Below are positions 17,891 through 20,348 of a stretch of DNA of 20,348 bases, piece after piece. A program made the translations under genes and the position numbers. The stretch is from Ophiothrix spiculata. Lineage: Eukaryota; Echinodermata; Ophiuroidea; Amphilepidida; Ophiotrichidae. Within the stretch, counting starts at the first letter, position 1; every line of letters begins with the position of its first letter. Under the pieces are notes generated by a model. It worked only from the letters and a program-made list of their open reading frames with translations, did not search any database and was not told the origin of the DNA. The stretch lies in the NCBI GenBank assembly GCA_000969725.1, contig JXSR01S011697.1; one strand, 5' to 3'.

Positions 17891-18510
17891 AGGACGCTCA
17901 GTCACACGGACTCTGTATTTTTTACACAGGTGTAATAGACTGTAGTGTCCGGCCTTCGTATCGTCCGCCGGACACCACATTTTAAAACCAGGAGTCCCAT
18001 GGACCACAGATTCTACGTTTTAGTGTCCTAGGACACTACGTTTTATGCACCACAGTCCCGGGGACAATTTCTAAGTCCTGAAATGAAGCGTCCGTCGGAT
18101 GGTTGATTTTAAATTGTACAGTCCGGGGGACTCCTGATTTTAAGTTTTAGACTTTTTAAGTTCAGTAGTCTGTCGGACATTTAAATATGAATTCTGCAGT
18201 CCGTCGGGACGCATGAAATCAAGTGGCAGAGTCTCAGGAACTTTATTTATAAGCGAAATAAGCGAATAGGACGTTTAATTTTAAATTTTATCGTCCTGAG
18301 ACTCTTTACTTTGAATTGAAAGTCCAGGGAGCTCTCCATTTTAAGTTCAGACTTTTTTTAACTTAACAAGCCTCTTTGACTTCAATAGGATGGTCCAATG
18401 CGGAAACGGTAATAGACTCTAAACTCCCAGTGCTTAATTCTAATTTGATTTCAGTCCATTCGGACTCCATATCCATTCTCTATCAGAGTCATATCTTCCG
18501 GACATTTTTA
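17890..18510. repeat. Diverged minisatellite of about 31-bp period with palindromic GTCC-N-GGAC cores
   Basis: The cores are short imperfect palindromes: GTCCGCCGGAC (17963), GTCCCATGGAC (17994), GTCCTAGGAC (18025), GTCCCGGGGAC (18055), GTCCGTCGGAT (18090), GTCCGGGGGAC (18121), GTCTGTCGGAC (18168), GTCCGTCGGGAC (18199), GTCTCAGGAAC (18231), GTCCTGAGAC (18293), GTCCAGGGAGC (18322) and GTCCATTCGGAC (18454). Many successive starts are 29-35 bp apart or a multiple of that. Spacers of about 20 bp share an A+T-rich ATTTTAAGTTTTA flavour (17979, 18107, 18137, 18338). Order decays toward both edges. The spacers are related to each other, unlike CRISPR spacers, and the host looks eukaryotic, so this is a satellite-type repeat. 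Confidence 0.75.
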
Positions 18511-19209
18511 ATTCAAACAGATAATAATTTATAGACGTAGTAAGTTCAGACATTGAAAAAATGCTCTGTTATTGTCTAACAGAATGTGAGTTTAGTATTT
18601 TTGATGGCTCGACCCGAAGAGTGTGACTTGGCGACAGAACACTTTTCAAGAAACAAGTGAAAATATAGGCAGCACAAAATAATGAACATAATAAAAATGT
18701 CCCAGTAGATGTTCTGCTGTAAAATTTGACGTCTTAATTCATTTCAACAAGTAAGGTGTCATTTTACAGCTTAAATGTTGTAACATTTGAAATAATTATT
18801 AATATCATCTGCAAAGTCCCCCTTTCGGGGTTAGCCATCAATTTCATATCCACATTTCTTTTAAGTCTATGATACATACGGCTACTGGTTAAAAATTTAA
18901 TATTTGATAAATTCTATAAAAATAGTCATATTTCAACTTCTTATGTTTGGTTAATCCTTGTAATATTCCATACAACATTAATATAATGTCCTTAATAAAG
19001 AATCTTGATTAGAAGTTTGTGATGTAATGGTTTAAGGGTGTTTTACCGTTAAGTGCGATGCACCATAGAAATTAAAACCAAACAATTGTATACGATTTTA
19101 CCGTAAATTTACAGTGATTTTTAAGAGAGATCTCCAATTATGCCGCAATAAATCCAGCTTCAGCAAATCCTTATTCCCGAGGCACGTTTGTCAAAATGTT
19201 TCCATTAAG
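18511..19209. other. A+T-rich stretch without recognised gene
   Basis: Nothing is recognised beyond a tiny hairpin (CCCC and GGGG around CTTTC, near 18818-18830). Confidence 0.45.
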
Positions 19210-19217
19210 AGATGTTG

Positions 19218-19412
19218 CCCGGGGGGGGGGGGGTTGTTCTTACTGACAAATGGTATACGGGGGTGCTCAAAGGTTTTGGGTGCATTTTCGTAATTTTTCG
19301 TATACTGATGGGTGGGTTTCGTCACAGACCCAAAGCGCCCAATTTGAAAAATTTGGTGTATTTCGGAAAATTTTGCAAAATTCAATGGTCAAAATATCCC
19401 CCCCCCCCCGGG
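19218..19412. mobile_element. 195-bp G-rich-TIR MITE with 8-bp target duplication
   Basis: It starts CCC followed by 13 G and ends, on the minus strand, CCC followed by 12 G. Both sides are flanked by a perfect AGATGTTG (19210-19217 and 19413-19420). The ends are those of the 397-bp element at 10922-11318, and a shared ATACGGG lies about 35-40 bp in from the left end of each, but the rest of the interior differs. Several overlapping 64-74-codon open frames cross it and follow from low stop density, not from a gene. The family appears to be non-autonomous. Confidence 0.85.
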
Positions 19413-19420
19413 AGATGTTG

Positions 19421-20348
19421 ATGTGTTTGCAACTAAAGTATATGGTAACTCTAAAATGACTTGCACGTTGAAAGTTAAAGAAAATAAGCAATCTACAGGG
19501 GCATTCTAAAATTTACTGTAAGTGAATGGTTCACAAAATGGAGAAATACTGTTTCATTGAGCCTCAGCAACCCGCTACACCAACATTCCAGATGTTATAC
19601 TTTTGGTCAGATATTTGTACATGTATGTTTTCGTTTTTGTTCTTTTTTTTATTTGTTTTGTCTTGTTTTATTTCAACTGTATAACAACTTAAGGGAGTTA
19701 AATCACCAACCCCAAGATACAGTGAATTTTACTTATGCTCATCCTTCATAGGTCAATTGTTACAATTATATATAATAATGTAGTCAATTTTCACTGTCTA
19801 TACAACCTGCTATAAAGGTTGGTATTCCTATCTGGTGACAAATTTAACATATATTTTTGCATAATTAAATGAAGGTTTATCACCTACATAAACCTTGTCA
19901 AGTTTCATTTGAATACCTTCAGCCATATTAATGCCACGGGCAAAAATGTGTCTGAGAGTGTGTGTGACCCATAGAAACCTTTAGGATATATATTCTTGTT
20001 AACAAAATATTCTAGTAATTCAGCACTTTTTTGACCATATCTCTTCAATGAAACATTATGTCGTGAAAAAATTACAGAAGTTGTGAAAAAAATATTGCGC
20101 TTTCATCTGTTATCAAAATCTCCAATTTTCTTTTTTTTTTTAGTGAAAGTGATCGAAACACATATGAGGATTCAAGGTGCAATCTAGGATCCGATCACAT
20201 TCTTATCCTCCAGGGATTCGCCGAAAGCAATACAGTTTTACTATGTCAAATTAAACCCCATATTTGTGATTATTTATTCTAAATTTCAGCAACAAATTCT
20301 TTATTGTTTTGCAAATATGACATGGAACATAGCATTAATTGATATAGG
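19421..20348. other. Non-coding A+T-rich stretch
   Basis: No gene is recognised. A long T-rich tract near 19632-19670 and a pyrimidine run ending TTTTTTTTTTAG near 20130-20143 could act as a splice acceptor, but no exon-like coding sequence follows. A 64-codon frame at 19557-19751 matches nothing known. Confidence 0.45.

Noticed and set aside
17890..18510. CRISPR-like array of palindromic repeats
   Set aside because: The cores vary and the intervening sequences resemble each other, there are no cas genes, and the context is eukaryotic.
19191..19491. Several overlapping ORFs on both strands around the 195-bp G-rich element
   Set aside because: They run across the insertion ends and target duplications. 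Low stop density, not a gene.

Overview
The window looks like non-coding, repeat-dense nuclear DNA of an animal. It is strongly A+T-rich, has no long open reading frame, no bacterial-style gene packing and no ribosome binding sites. It carries tRNA-derived elements with A and B boxes, terminal-inverted-repeat (TIR) DNA transposon remnants, microsatellites and a minisatellite. A tRNA-derived SINE has a tail containing CCTTGAGCAA and ACTTTACTC, and one element contains a canonical metazoan histone-mRNA 3' stem-loop. Both suggest a marine invertebrate, perhaps an echinoderm or other invertebrate deuterostome. That placement is an inference and the species is not recognised. I see no intact protein-coding gene.

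Layout. 1-796 is featureless. 797-3590 holds two copies of a roughly 560-670 bp repeat unit (U1, U2). U2 is split by a 1,425-bp element with TA target duplications (1535-2959) and by a SINE (about 3097-3260). The centre is a tandem duplication of about 6 kb: copy 1 spans about 4101-10000 and copy 2 about 10207-16050. They are joined by a TTAAC-type microsatellite, and each contains further U units (U3-U5 in copy 1; U6, a fragment and U7 in copy 2). Copies differ by private insertions. Copy 1 has a 410-bp TIR element with a histone-type 3' stem-loop, a 161-bp near-perfect hairpin, and a decayed mariner-like element (8247-9254) with recognisable transposase motifs. Copy 2 has a 397-bp G-rich-TIR element with a perfect 8-bp target duplication (copy 1 keeps the empty site), a tRNA-like sequence, a 22-bp perfect palindrome, and a region of about 1 kb with CAATACTGG motifs in opposite orientation at its two ends.

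16050-20348 is mostly featureless A+T-rich DNA. It contains a diverged minisatellite of about 31-bp period with GTCC-N-GGAC palindromic cores (about 17890-18510) and a second G-rich-TIR element (19218-19412), also with a perfect 8-bp target duplication.

No genes act together here. The interest lies in transposon structure and in the order of events readable from the two 6-kb copies: the SINE tail predates the duplication, while the G-rich-TIR element came after it. All alignments were made by eye, so edges not fixed by a target duplication may be off by tens of bases.
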